64,000 nucleotides of DNA, taken from positions 992,001-1,056,000 of the forward strand of contig JAJHTX010000006.1 of NCBI GenBank assembly GCA_032164295.1, in the 5' to 3' direction. Below, in pieces: positions 38,701-48,201 of the stretch. A program made the position numbers and the translations under genes. Position 1 is the first letter of the stretch. Each line of letters begins with the position of its first letter. The notes below the pieces were generated by a model that saw only the letters and a program-made list of their open reading frames with translations, searched no databases and had not been told where the DNA came from. The DNA comes from Inonotus obliquus (lineage: Eukaryota > Basidiomycota > Agaricomycetes > Hymenochaetales > Hymenochaetaceae).

Positions 38701-39403
38701 GTAGGACATCCACCTAATCGTCGAGTTTAGTCCCGCTGTAGGTGCGATGTTCGCCCCCCTTGCATTAAAGTGAGTTCACTCCTTCTCGTGAGTCAGGCGA
38801 GATTCTCATTGCTTCGCCAGCGTCCCTGTGCAACCCGTCTCATCGTCCGGGCCGAGCGCATCGTCCAAGTCAAACAGTGGTTCCTCGTCCAACGTCGCAG
38901 TCATCGTTGGTGCGACGATAGGAGGTCTCGCAGTACTTGTGATATTTGCAGGGCTGATCTTTTTCTTCGTGCGACGGCGGCGGCAACAGGACCGAGAATC
39001 AGCAGATCTCACGGCTCGCGTAAAACCGACAATTTTCGCGAGTGATTCCGTTGTTGAGCCGTTCAGATCGACCGACATTGTCGTGCCTCCTGCTCCTGCT
39101 CCTGCTCCTTTCCATGCGCGAAAATTGGGTGGAAGTAAGGCGGCTGGAGCCTACGACAGAGGGTCGGCATCTCTGGGTAACAGCTCCGGGAGCGCCAATA
39201 GCGCCAGTAGGAGCTCCCGCCCTATGCCAGTACCTCCACATCCTACTGCAAATGGCATAGCCCACCATGAGGAGTTGCGCTCGGCGGTGGATGACCTTCG
39301 AAGAGAGATTGAGAGAATTAAGGAGGAACGAGCTGCTCTCGGAGAATCACCACCTTCTTACGAGGAGCTTGCCAACTCTTTGAGAGCAGCTTCTGTAAGG
39401 TGA
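35758..39403 (+). CDS. Extracellular glutaminase-like protein (GtaA type, DUF4965/DUF1793) with C-terminal membrane anchor
   Basis: The family hydrolyses L-glutamine to glutamate outside the cell. A signal peptide (LKLSLLFSFLVLSLWCG) precedes a mature start rich in N-glycosylation sites (NWTTTPFNPLSMP). First exons: 35758-35973, then from about 36,045 (ILGWYASIRVDGEAYILMG) onward; many short exons follow. Recognised family blocks include the opening PLAVKSPYLNAWLP, TPFSYLYFDVESTDGNPHS, RSAYYWSEFTNIHDA, DISGRYADILSLSTRQAMGA, PVDVLYASMPMYLYLNP, LGGPYPNATGN and LVLKGIIGIGSMAKISEYT. After the enzyme comes a Ser-rich linker, one transmembrane helix (VAVIVGATIGGLAVLVIFAG) followed by RRRRQQ, and a cytosolic tail of about 150 residues ending in a charged coiled-coil-like segment and PPSYEEL. 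Type I topology is inferred; plain secreted glutaminases lack this anchor. Confidence 0.88.
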
Positions 39404-40442
39404 CGATCAGTTTTACGCTCTTCTTGGATAGTTATGATAGTGTTATATTCTCTCTTCTGGCCCCGCGTTTCCCGACATATTATTCTCGTTGTTATTTACG
39501 CATTGGACGGACTTATTTCTCATTTATACATTATTTTACTCCGTTCATCAATACTATCCCTCTATAGCTCCGACCTCTTTCCCCAACTAAGCAACAACAC
39601 GATATCCCATGTGCGAGATATCAGCCCATAGAACGAGCAGGTCGGGACTCGGGACTCAAGGAAGCAGACTCGGATTGAATGACAAGACCCTTGACTTGAG
39701 ATCGCGTAATGCGATTCCCACGGTCCTTGCTTGCTGCTCGGCGCTCCCGCCCCCTTCCTTACGCAATATGCAATCTCCCTGCGCGTCAAGCCATCTAGAG
39801 CAGAGCAGAACTTCGCGCTTCGTGCGTGAAGACCTTGGGTTCGGATCGCGTAATGCGATTCTCACGGTCCCTTGCTTTGCTGCTCGGCGCTCCCGCCACT
39901 CTTACGCAACCTCTGCGCGTCTGCCAGCCATGCATTGCATGAACGCGCCTAGATGGTAAAAGTCCATCTCCTTCGAATCAATTTGAGTTGTTCATAACCA
40001 ATAACCGCAGCGTGAAACTTTTAAATGTTCGTAGTCGTTCACCGCAGAAACTTCCTCTGCCCTGTCCGCCGTATCGAATTAATATTACCCGGTTTCAAAG
40101 GACAAGGGACATTTCCGATTCTCTGACCGTCTGCCTTGTCCGTCCGACCACCGTATCGGAATTATTGTATTGGAATCAACTCTACCCTTTCTGCTCCTGT
40201 GATATAGTGGTGGATAGACATTGCATATCTTGATGCAATCTTGTCCCCATCTGTTACGATACATCTATCCTAGCACCAGTGATTCATCTTGCGTGTCACC
40301 ATCCTATTCATGATTTCAAAACAATATAATTCCAGTGATCCATTAAATAACTAACAGAACAGCATGACACAAAACAATGAGTCTACATCTCGACCCCCAA
40401 TATCAATACGAACGATATCAGACTAAAACGTCAGACTATAAC
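39404..40442. other. Intergenic region with a two-copy tandem repeat and the CTR 3' flank
   Basis: Convergent gap between the glutaminase and CTR genes. It holds a pair of repeats (39,680-39,790 and 39,828-39,935) and repeat copy B from 40,150. No gene was seen. Confidence 0.55.
39680..39935. repeat. Two-copy tandem repeat, period about 144 bp, each with a small hairpin
   Basis: Two units share GCGTAATGCGATTC, CACGGTCC, TTGC and GCTGCTCGGCGCTCCCGCC in the same order. Each unit contains the inverted repeat ATCGC-GTAAT-GCGAT (39,701-39,715 and 39,845-39,859), exactly 144 bp apart. Units are followed by CTTACGCAA and TGCGCGTC. Function unknown. Confidence 0.75.
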
Positions 40443-40460
40443 CTAATGGCAAGCCATTCC
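40150..40460. repeat. Direct copy (B), forming the 3' UTR and 3' end of the CTR copper transporter gene
   Basis: This is the partner of the copy at 34,560-34,850, about 5.6 kb away, on the other side of the glutaminase gene. Its right end overlaps the stop codon of the CTR gene (40,443-40,445). The copies diverge beyond the shared GGCAAGCCA, where the CTR coding sequence begins. Copy B is presumed to be the original because it is attached to an intact gene. Confidence 0.8.
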
Positions 40461-41480
40461 CTTATCGTCTGCACCACCATTCAACAATGCGTGCGCATCA
40501 ATCTGACCGCCTAGGTAATAGTGTCCGATAGCTGCTCCGAGGACCACAGCCAAGATGAGATACGCCTGTCCGAGTCATTATTGAAGTGAGTAAGTAGAGG
40601 GATAAAGCAAGAACGAAGATGGATAATGGAGAGGTAGTAAAACACTTACATTGTATGTCATGAAAATGAGCATGAGAAAGAATGATAGGAAGACTTGAGC
40701 TCCGTAGAGTGTTGCACGGAGTGTACGTGCGAGTGGGGGTACTCGTGTCCTACGCGATTGAACAAGAGGGGTATCCAGTCAATCAATAACAGCATTGGTA
40801 ACGCGAAAACACTTAAAACGTACAACTGTCCACCCTTCCTACCCTTCCTCCCAAAACCACTGATCAACCCCACATCTTCATCCGCAGAAGAGGATGAGCG
40901 CTCATCACCACCAACAGTAGGACTCGGACTCCTCCTACCATGTGCCTGAGTAGACGTAGACTTTCCACTCGCTCCTTTTGAAACGAGAGAACGAGCAAGG
41001 GACCGATCGACGCGCTTTGAGAAGAAACGTAGCCATTCGTAGAATATCCCGAGAGCGATTATGGTTAGGAAGGAGAGGATGAAGGAGGTGTGTGAGCGGA
41101 TGCTATTTCGTTTACGTTTACGGTGTGTGCGTGGGCATAGGTGTGGGTGCGGGTGGTACGGTTCATTATGATAAACAAGTTCCTGTACATCAGTTTCTGT
41201 CTTACAATGATAGGAGTAGTAAACAGACACGCACTGCCATTGAGGGAAAACAACGCAAGTATCAATAATCTGCGTATTCCTATACAATATTCAACAAAGC
41301 GCTCTCATCAGCTCAACACGAAACTCGTCGAACTGCAAACTGCACCTCCAAAAGAAACAACACGTACCAAAGCATATTCATCGCACACTTCCCACCCATG
41401 TCCATTCCACCGTGTCCTTCATGTCCACCATGTCCACCATGATCCATATCAGGCATGCCGTGGTCCATAGTATGGCTCAT
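40443..41480 (-). CDS. CTR-family copper transporter
   Basis: Trimeric copper(I) transporter of plasma or vacuolar membrane. Exons 41480-41368, 41279-41235, 41102-40824, 40749-40650 and 40565-40443 give 219 residues. The N-terminus is Met/His-rich (MSHTMDHGMPDMDHGGHGG), the copper-collecting region, followed by MNMLWNTQIIDTCVVFPQWH. Transmembrane helix 1 is FILSFLTIIALGIFYEWL. A Ser-rich cytosolic loop of roughly 70 residues follows. Helix 2 carries the conserved Met-x3-Met (FLMLIFMTYN) and helix 3 the Gly-x3-Gly (VLGAAIGHYYLGG) needed for packing. The stop is at 40,443. The 3' flank is duplicated 5.6 kb away. Vacuolar Ctr2-like versus plasma-membrane function cannot be decided from sequence. 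Confidence 0.93.
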
Positions 41481-42366
41481 TGTTACCGTTGATCTTAGGT
41501 TATCCTATTGTGCTATTGTCCGAGTCAAGGATGAAAGTGAATGCAGTTGTGATGATAGGATGTGACGGGAAGACAACTCAGACGACCTATTCAAATAAGT
41601 AGTACCTCCATTCAATCAGGTTGCGTTGATAGTCCCCGGCCGGTATTTGCTGCGCTCTGTAGCCGGAAGCCGAAGATCAACCGGAAGCATTTCGAATTTG
41701 CACTTCTCTATTATGGATTCTCTCCTATATTGTTTCGTCCATTCATGTTATTCTACTCAAACAACGTCGAAAGCGTTGTCCAAAAGACTATCCTACACAA
41801 AAAATAATATGTCACTTGCAGAAGATGCCGAAAAGAAGCGATAAAAAGCGGGTAACAAACCGAAGAGAAAAGCGGAAAGAAGAAAAGAAAAACGAAAAGG
41901 ACAATGCACATGCAAGTAGATCAAGGCCATGAGTAATAATACGATACGTATATGAGATTGAAGGTACCAGGGATGGATAGCATAACGGGGGTCCGAAAGC
42001 ACGAGAGCAAATCAGAACATTTTTGACGATGAGAGTTGAGATGAGAAAAGTGCACAGCAGACTGCAATGCAGTTCAAAAGGGGGTTCAGACATGGGGATT
42101 TAAAAGCACAGAAGACAAAGAAAACACGAAAAACAAACCGAGCTGCAAAAGTGAAAGCAAGGCGGACACAGAAAGCGAAGCGAAAAAGAAAACAAACCGG
42201 AGAGGGTTTGAAGAAAGCACGGTCAGTTTAATCTACGAGAGCGATGCGATGGAGACTTTGGAAGGTGCTGGTAAGCTGGACAAGCAATGCGAAAGCAAAG
42301 AGCAAAGAGTGTCAAAAGTGACTTATAACTCCTTGACGAGACTGGGAGTTTTGCGCGATGGATTTC
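41481..42366. other. Intergenic region upstream of CTR and downstream of the HMG-box gene
   Basis: 886 bp. No gene seen. Purine-rich on the plus strand from 41,840 to 42,200 (many GAAAAGAAA runs). Two copies of GAGCAAA, which on the CTR sense strand read TTTGCTC, occur at 42,005-42,011 and 42,300-42,306. Confidence 0.5.
42005..42011 (-). promoter_or_regulatory. Candidate copper-response core (TTTGCTC), distal
   Basis: TTTGCTC is the core of copper-response elements bound by Mac1 in yeast. This copy is about 525 bp upstream of the CTR start, with a second at 42,300-42,306. Such a short motif can occur by chance, and basidiomycete copper factors may use other sites. Confidence 0.2.
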
Positions 42367-44234
42367 TTATACGAATCCTGGCCCGAAGTTGTTGAGGTAT
42401 GCTTCGAACAAAGCGTCGTCGCTCCGTCGTTGCGCATCGTCGATAGAAGCTGAAGCAGCATTTAGTGACGAGAAATCGGCTATCGTAATCTCCCCGATTT
42501 CGAATGGTCCGCCTTTCCATGGACCAGCAGAAACAGGAGTAGGAGGAACATCTGAGAAGAACCCCGGTGGAAGGCAAGACTCGCATCGCTCGTCCAATCC
42601 CATATTTGTTGATATTGGTGCAGATGCTTCCTTGTTGCATGATCCAAATCCAAAGCTCTCCGGCTTCCCGAAGTCGCCAAACGAAGGCACACACCATGGC
42701 GGAGACACTAACTCCGTGTTGATCATCGGGTCTGAGAATCCCAAACCTTCGAATGCTTCTTGGTTGGAGCCCGACGCACAAAGGTTGGTGGCTGAGCCAA
42801 AATCAAATAGTCCTGGCACTGGAGGTGACCTAATCGAAGAGGACGAGTCCGGTGGACTTGGTAGAGAAGAAACACTACTTTTCTCCGATGACATCGCAGG
42901 TGCACCATCCTGTACGTGCTCTGCAGCAATGATACGCTCACCATTCGCACACGTCTCTTGCTCATCAAGAAGAGCATCGCCGACTTGTTCCCCTACCGTC
43001 ATAAGATGTTCTAGTGGCGCATCTGGCTGGACGAATGGCTGCATGAATAGAGCTTCATTGCTTTCTTGTTGGATGGCATCGTGTGAACTCGAAGAAGCTT
43101 GCTCAGCGTGTGGGTTTGTGAGATCGCAATCGTACTGATCATCAAAAATGCCCGCCGATTCACTGAGTGGAATGCTGATAACATCTGCTTGTGGTGCACC
43201 ATCAACAAAGCCTGGGCTGAGAACAATGTTGCCCGAAGGCATCTCAAATCGCTGGTATACTCATGAGTCATACATTCTGTAAACTGACGAAAACAGGAAA
43301 TACACACATCCGGTTCCGGTCCTGGAGGAAACATTTTGGTAACGAGTTCTTCAATGCCGCTCACTCCCAGCTTCAACCAGTCAAAAAGATCATCCGGAGA
43401 CGAGCCCAACGCCGGCAATGCGTCCGATGAAATTGCATTTGTTGGTTGAGATGGCGTCACATCCGTAGACATAGATACGCTGTGTTGGTTTGAATCACTT
43501 GCACATACGTGCGAAGGTGCCTCCGGGGCGTTCGGCACGGGAGGAGGCTCCATAGACACGCTTTCTTCTGGCGCGTTCGCGTCAGCACCGGACGACCCAC
43601 ATGCTGCTTGTGGATGCGTAGCTTCCAACTCGTCATCGAGCATTTCGTTCGTAAACACGGGTGATGGACATTGCGAGACAGGAGGGGACGGTCCGAGATC
43701 AGTAAATTTGATGAAAGCCAAATTTTGCAGAACTTCGACTGTCGGTTTAGACATCATGACCGGCGGAAGCACTCCCGCACGCATGTTCCTCTCAACCTCC
43801 TTCTTTAACTTCACCGCCTCGCGTTCGCGTGCCTTGTCCTGCCTCTTTTTCTCCCGTTCCCGCTCTTTCTCATCCCTCTTCTGTGGTCTGAAAACGTAGT
43901 TCGGATACGCCCGTGCGTGTCGTTCTTTACTCAGATTCGCCTGATGTTCGAAATGCTTCCGGATTTCAGGAGTCTCATTCGCCCATTGTGTGCCAAGTAT
44001 CTTTGAGAGTTGTGACTGTGGCTTACCCTTGAGTTCGGGTTGTCGTTCAAAAAGGTTGTTGAGCGCCCAGGCACGATAGAGGATCCACGCGTTCTGAGGA
44101 CGCGGAGGCTGGGGCGCGTCATCCGTTTTCTTTGAAGGGTTTGCACCGGATGGACTAGAGCACGGATCGACGACAACGTGCGGAAATGGACTAAAGCGTA
44201 CGTCTGAACGCGGGACACGCTTTGGACCGGACAT
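42367..44234 (-). CDS. HMG-box (MATA_HMG-type) DNA-binding protein
   Basis: Probable sequence-specific transcription factor. Two exons (44234-43308, 43251-42367) give 603 residues. The HMG box spans about residues 43-115: RPQNAWILYRAWALNN, the conserved aromatic and Lys/Arg positions, LSKILGTQWANETPE and YPNYVFRPQKR, with P-R-P-x-N-A-W at the start as in fungal SRY-like boxes. A highly charged helix (KEREREKKRQDKAREREAVK) follows directly. The remaining 450 residues are Ser/Pro-rich and acidic, compatible with an activation region. No homeodomain or pheromone gene lies nearby, so there is no support for a mating-type locus. Relatives in mushrooms are linked to sexual development, but assignment to that role is only inference. 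Confidence 0.88.
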
Positions 44235-45128
44235 CGTGTGGACTTAGATGTGGTGATAGTAGGCGTCGCAGGGAGGGTGATGGAGTGGATGATACAAAGG
44301 AAAACACGCGTGATTGTGAAGGAGGAGCGCGACGATGGCGCCGTTGTCGATATTGACGACGACGCCGGCGCGAAAAACGAGTGTATGATGGAGGAAGTGG
44401 AGGGTGGACGAGTAGTAGAAAAGAAGAAAACGTTAGGGCCGTTACACAGGACGCGCGGGAATCACTTTACGTGTGACTCGTCACACGCTGATCATTCATA
44501 CACTTATTTGGCTCACTCCCATCTTTGGTCTTTTTTCGTTCAACTTTCATAGAAATTATGCACAGCTTTCTTTGTTACAAGTAAGTACTATCCTTTGTTT
44601 CTCGTCAAGTGAATATTTGTCACGTGGCGCTGCAAGCACCAGTATCAATATTTCAAGAGTGACACGAAATAACCTCCATCAACGTCCAATTGGGGCCGAG
44701 GATGACCGGATTGCCTCGTTGAACCGCTTTCCTATTGACTGTCGCTATAAGGAAATCGAAACAATGAACGGCCTCGACGCATGCCACGTATCCCTGGATA
44801 AAAACTGCATGAATGAAATCTGCAAAAACGCTATCCGGTAAGTAAGGGCGACTTGGCAATAGGTAAAGTTAAGCAATCCCTCGAGTAGAGGTGGTGGCCT
44901 GGCCTTTGTGAGTCATCGATGGAACGGACCATTTAGGAAATATGTCACATGCTTCGTCACATCCATGTCACAAAGCGTGATCGCCTTCTTTCTAATTATA
45001 ACAACTTTGTCACTTCCTTTGTATCGTATCGATTAAACCGCATCACATCAGTTCCAGTTTCAGTATTGCTGTTGGCGTGTAGGTAAGTGAAACGCAATCG
45101 CGACGATGTCGAAGAAGTCGGATTCTAT

Positions 45129-45136
45129 ACTTACAT
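45129..45136. repeat. Left copy of 8-bp target-site duplication
   Basis: ACTTACAT here matches ACTTACAT at 45,955-45,962 immediately outside the other inverted repeat. Confidence 0.75.
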
Positions 45137-45954
45137 TGGTGCCTGGCACGGCCTAAGAAATTTCCGTGCCACTTTTACCAGAGCGGAGTTTCAACTAATT
45201 CCCATGTATAGTAACTTGCGTCGATCTTCTTGTCTCACTTTCCGTGCCCCCACTAAATCCTTGAATATGCAGTTCCGCTGAGTTCAAGCAATTCGTCCCT
45301 TCCTTTCAACATAAAAAGGCTTTATATGAATACCCAATATGTAATATACCAAATATGAGTCTACTGTAGGTGATATTTGGGTAGAATATACATCTCTGTT
45401 TTCGCTTGTATGTCACGTGATCTTATTTTGAAGTTTTTACATGGCCATTTCTTCCTCTGAAAACACTTAAAACAGTCCCTTTAAACTGTCTGGAGATCAT
45501 GTTTATGTGTACTAGGATGGTTCTATCAACAATTAACAGGAGAGATTAAGTTATTGGTGGGGATATTAGCAATTTTAAATGAACCAGCAGCATATATGCC
45601 CCCTAGCCCAATGAATTCATGCTCTCTTGCTGTGTGTCTTTCACATATATGAGTCTTAATGAAAATGGAAGATTTTGGAAAGAAAAAATCTTTTAGAAGT
45701 ATCTTAGTTGTTTCAATATGCATCTAAAATCGCTGTATCTCGACGAATATTGGGAAATTCGAAAATCTGTCTTTCCATTTTTCAGAATGTTGAAAAATAA
45801 TTTTTGGGTATTTTTTCAGATTTTTTGTAAAGTTGTGGAAGGCTGGACAAGCCCTCGAATGTCAGAGTAGAAAAGTGAGACAGGTGAATCACCGCTTAGC
45901 CACGGGAGGGACCGTGGGAATGGCACGGAAATTTGATAGGCCGTGCCAGTCACC
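45137..45954. mobile_element. MITE-like non-autonomous DNA transposon with 8-bp target-site duplication
   Basis: Terminal inverted repeats of roughly 35-40 bp: the left end reads GGTGCCTGGCACGGCC from 45,138 and the right end, reverse-complemented, reads GGTGACTGGCACGGCC from 45,954. Both continue with near-identical sequence including AAATTTCCGTGCCA. Each end is itself a hairpin (TGGCACGG ... CCGTGCCA, 12-nt loop). The direct repeat ACTTACAT flanks both ends (45,129-45,136 and 45,955-45,962), consistent with an 8-bp duplication as made by hAT-type transposases. The interior is AT-rich and has no transposase; the longest frame (minus strand, 45,526-45,723) is 65 residues of unknown type. Confidence 0.8.
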
Positions 45955-45962
45955 ACTTACAT
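45955..45962. repeat. Right copy of 8-bp target-site duplication
   Basis: Matches the left flank at 45,129-45,136 exactly. Confidence 0.75.
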
Positions 45963-46516
45963 AAGGCGGGCATCACTGGGTGCGTTCGCAACGTTGTAGG
46001 TGACAAGTCACGAGTCACTGGTATGATCGACACCTAACCAGTTTTGGAAGTCTGGCCAGCTACGTCGATCATCCCTTTGTGTCGATCGATCAAATCGCAT
46101 CACCTCTGTTCAGATCCTAGTGACCTCCGTTGCGTTGCGATGTTGTGATTTTTACAAAATCAACTCTGTGTATCGGCATTCTCTGGTCTTACCATGCCGA
46201 ACTGCGCTAAGCATCCCGCAATCACTTGGCGAGCAGAAGAGTCTCAGGCGTCTCACTTTCGCCGGCCTACTTACTTCGACCTTCTATATGAAATCGATAT
46301 GCTGCCTGTTGTGATCACGGTGAACTCTCGCTTTCAACAACCGAGTGGGTAAAATCCACCTAGGGATCATGTATCATCAACTCGAATGAGCCAATCTCTT
46401 CACATGTGCCACCAAGTAGTTTTGTGAAGAGAATTGGAATGGAGCTTACTCTGCCGCGGCGCCTGGCACCATCGGCACCCTCGTTGTGAGGCTTAACGTC
46501 ATCTTCTAATTCACCC

Positions 46517-46523
46517 TATAAAA
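46517..46523 (+). promoter_or_regulatory. TATA box of the CBM-DM9 gene
   Basis: TATAAAA lies 96 bp upstream of the ATG at 46,613, followed by a CT-rich leader (CATCTCTACAAC, CTCTCATCTCTACCC). Position and context fit a strong regulated fungal promoter. Confidence 0.55.
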
Positions 46524-46612
46524 CCCTCAAAGTCGACGCATCTTGCACCATCTCTACAACTGATCACACTCTCATCTCTACCCTCCAATCTGATCACCCT
46601 CCCTTTACCATC

Positions 46613-48201
46613 ATGACTGACCGTGGACAGTGGCAAGAGAACTTCGTTCAGTACAATGCAGGCGACATCGTCGAGTATCAGGGTACGCATTTATCGTGCT
46701 GTGATATCTTCTTGCCTTGCTGATGGTTCGATATTACAACAGGCAGCAGATACAAGATCATCCAGCCTCATAGATCTCAGTCCGACTGGAATCCCTCTAT
46801 CACCCCAGCTCTCTGGGAGAACCTAGGAAGCTCATACGGTGGTGGTGGTGGTGGTGGTGGTGGTGGTGGTGGTGGTGCAGGCAGCGGTCATCCCCCACAG
46901 TATGTTCCACAGTACCAACAGCCCCAGCAGCCGCAACACGCACCTCCGCCTCAGCAGCAACAACCGCCCTCTCACTGGCAGAACAAGCCGGAGGGTGCGT
47001 ATTTCAACCACTGATACTATCAAAGACTGGGCGTTGACGGATTGATCGTCTCATACTGCTATTGATACATCATTCTTGTCCCCTGCCCGTAACCTTTCCA
47101 TCCATCTCACAGCTCCGGGCTCTTATACAACTGACTCCGGACAGAAGGTTGATGAAGAGGAGGGTAAGAAGAAATGGTACGACCTCGACGATAGTAAAAA
47201 GAATGCACTGGTTAGTATCATCGCCGCTATTCTCCCTTCCTCAATTCGAACAATAAGACTGACCGTATCACACCGATTCTTCGCTTCTATTTACGGTGCC
47301 GTCTTCTTCGGACTCCGGCACTCATAGCTTGCCGGTGGTCTCGCAGTAGGTCTCGGCGCACTCGCAGGCGGCGTCTACTACGCATCCCAAAAGCACAGAA
47401 AGGACGGTGAAGACGAAAAAGCGCAAGCATGGGAAATCCAGAACTGGATCGTAGCTACTCGTCAACGTACTGAGGATTACCTCCACAATGGTCCTCGCGG
47501 ACCTGTGACCTGGGTATCAAGCGAATTCCTTAATCGTCCTGAGATTAGGAACAACTTGATCTCTGGTGGCGAAGAAGATGGTCAGCCGTGGTTTATCGCT
47601 AGGGCGCCGCATAACGTAAGTTATTTATAGCAAAGTACCGAGATACATCTTGTGTTCTCTGACGTTTTCGACTTCTTAGGGTGGACTTCGTAAGCTTTCT
47701 TTCTAGCATATCGGCACCGAGATTCAAAGTCTAACTTTATCCTCCTCCTATCCTACCCAATACAATACAGAACCCGGCAGAGCTAGACCAGGTTTCGGCG
47801 CTTTCGTAGGATTCGGTAACGAAGCCATCCACATCAAGCAGTACGAAATCCTGGTCGGCGACTCTCGCGCTGTTCGTTGGGTCCCGCATTCGGGACACTT
47901 CGACTTTAAGAAATTCGGAGCGAGACCTGTTGAAGGTGGACATGAAGATGATGGAACGCCTTTGGCTATTGCTCGTGCTCATGCAAAGGAGAAGGGTGGG
48001 ATTCTTGGATTGGGGAAAGGTGGACAGGAGGGATTGTTCCCTGGTAAGGCTAGTCCTGTCCTTTCGGGTGCGTATGTTACGGTTGGGGATAAGGAGGTTA
48101 AGGTCGAGGTTAGTACTGTCTATCGTTTTATGTTTGGTTATTGTTGTTGCTGATTGTGTTGTTGCGTTTTTTAGAACTACGAAGTCCTCGCCTACGTCTA
48201 G
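46613..48201 (+). CDS. CBM5/12-like module fused to DM9 (DUF3421) repeats
   Basis: Probable carbohydrate-binding, lectin-like protein. Exons 46613-46682, 46743-46994, 47113-47210, 47328-47615, 47680-47689 (10 nt), 47771-48108 and 48175-48201 give 360 residues. Residues 1-55 resemble a chitin-binding CBM5/12 module: WQENFVQYNAGDIVEYQGSR, then YKIIQPHRSQSDWNPSITPA and LWENL, with the aromatic positions of that fold. A Gly run (13 GGT codons) and a Pro/Gln-rich linker follow. Near residue 140 is a hydrophobic Gly-Ala segment (LAGGLAVGLGALAGGVYYAS), possibly a membrane helix. The C-terminal half has two DM9-type units (GFGAFVGFGNEAIHIKQYEI with LVGDSRAVRWV; later GAYVTVGDKEVKVENYEVLA). No signal peptide is present, so an intracellular or membrane location is likely. 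Confidence 0.8.
46838..46876. repeat. (GGT)13 microsatellite coding for polyglycine
   Basis: Thirteen uninterrupted GGT triplets sit in frame within exon 2 of the CBM-DM9 gene, between the binding module and the Pro/Gln linker. Length polymorphism between strains is likely. Confidence 0.9.

Larger units (their letters stand above)
44235..46612. other. Intergenic region with a MITE-like insertion
   Basis: 2.4 kb between the divergent HMG-box and CBM-DM9 genes. The first 300 bp are GC-rich and are presumably the HMG-box promoter. The AT-rich MITE-like element occupies 45,137-45,954. Two similar 45-bp segments sit outside it at about 45,014-45,060 and 46,070-46,115. No gene was recognised. Confidence 0.55.

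Noticed and set aside
42389..43138. Long plus-strand open frame of about 250 codons
   Set aside because: It is antisense to the second exon of the HMG-box gene and mirrors its Ser/Pro/Glu composition; the minus-strand gene has splice and domain support.
42367..44234. Possible mating-type locus because of the HMG box
   Set aside because: Basidiomycete mating loci carry homeodomain pairs or pheromone/receptor genes, none of which are nearby.
46832..47045. Frames encoding poly-Thr or poly-Val
   Set aside because: Other-frame readings of the (GGT)13 repeat inside the CBM-DM9 gene.
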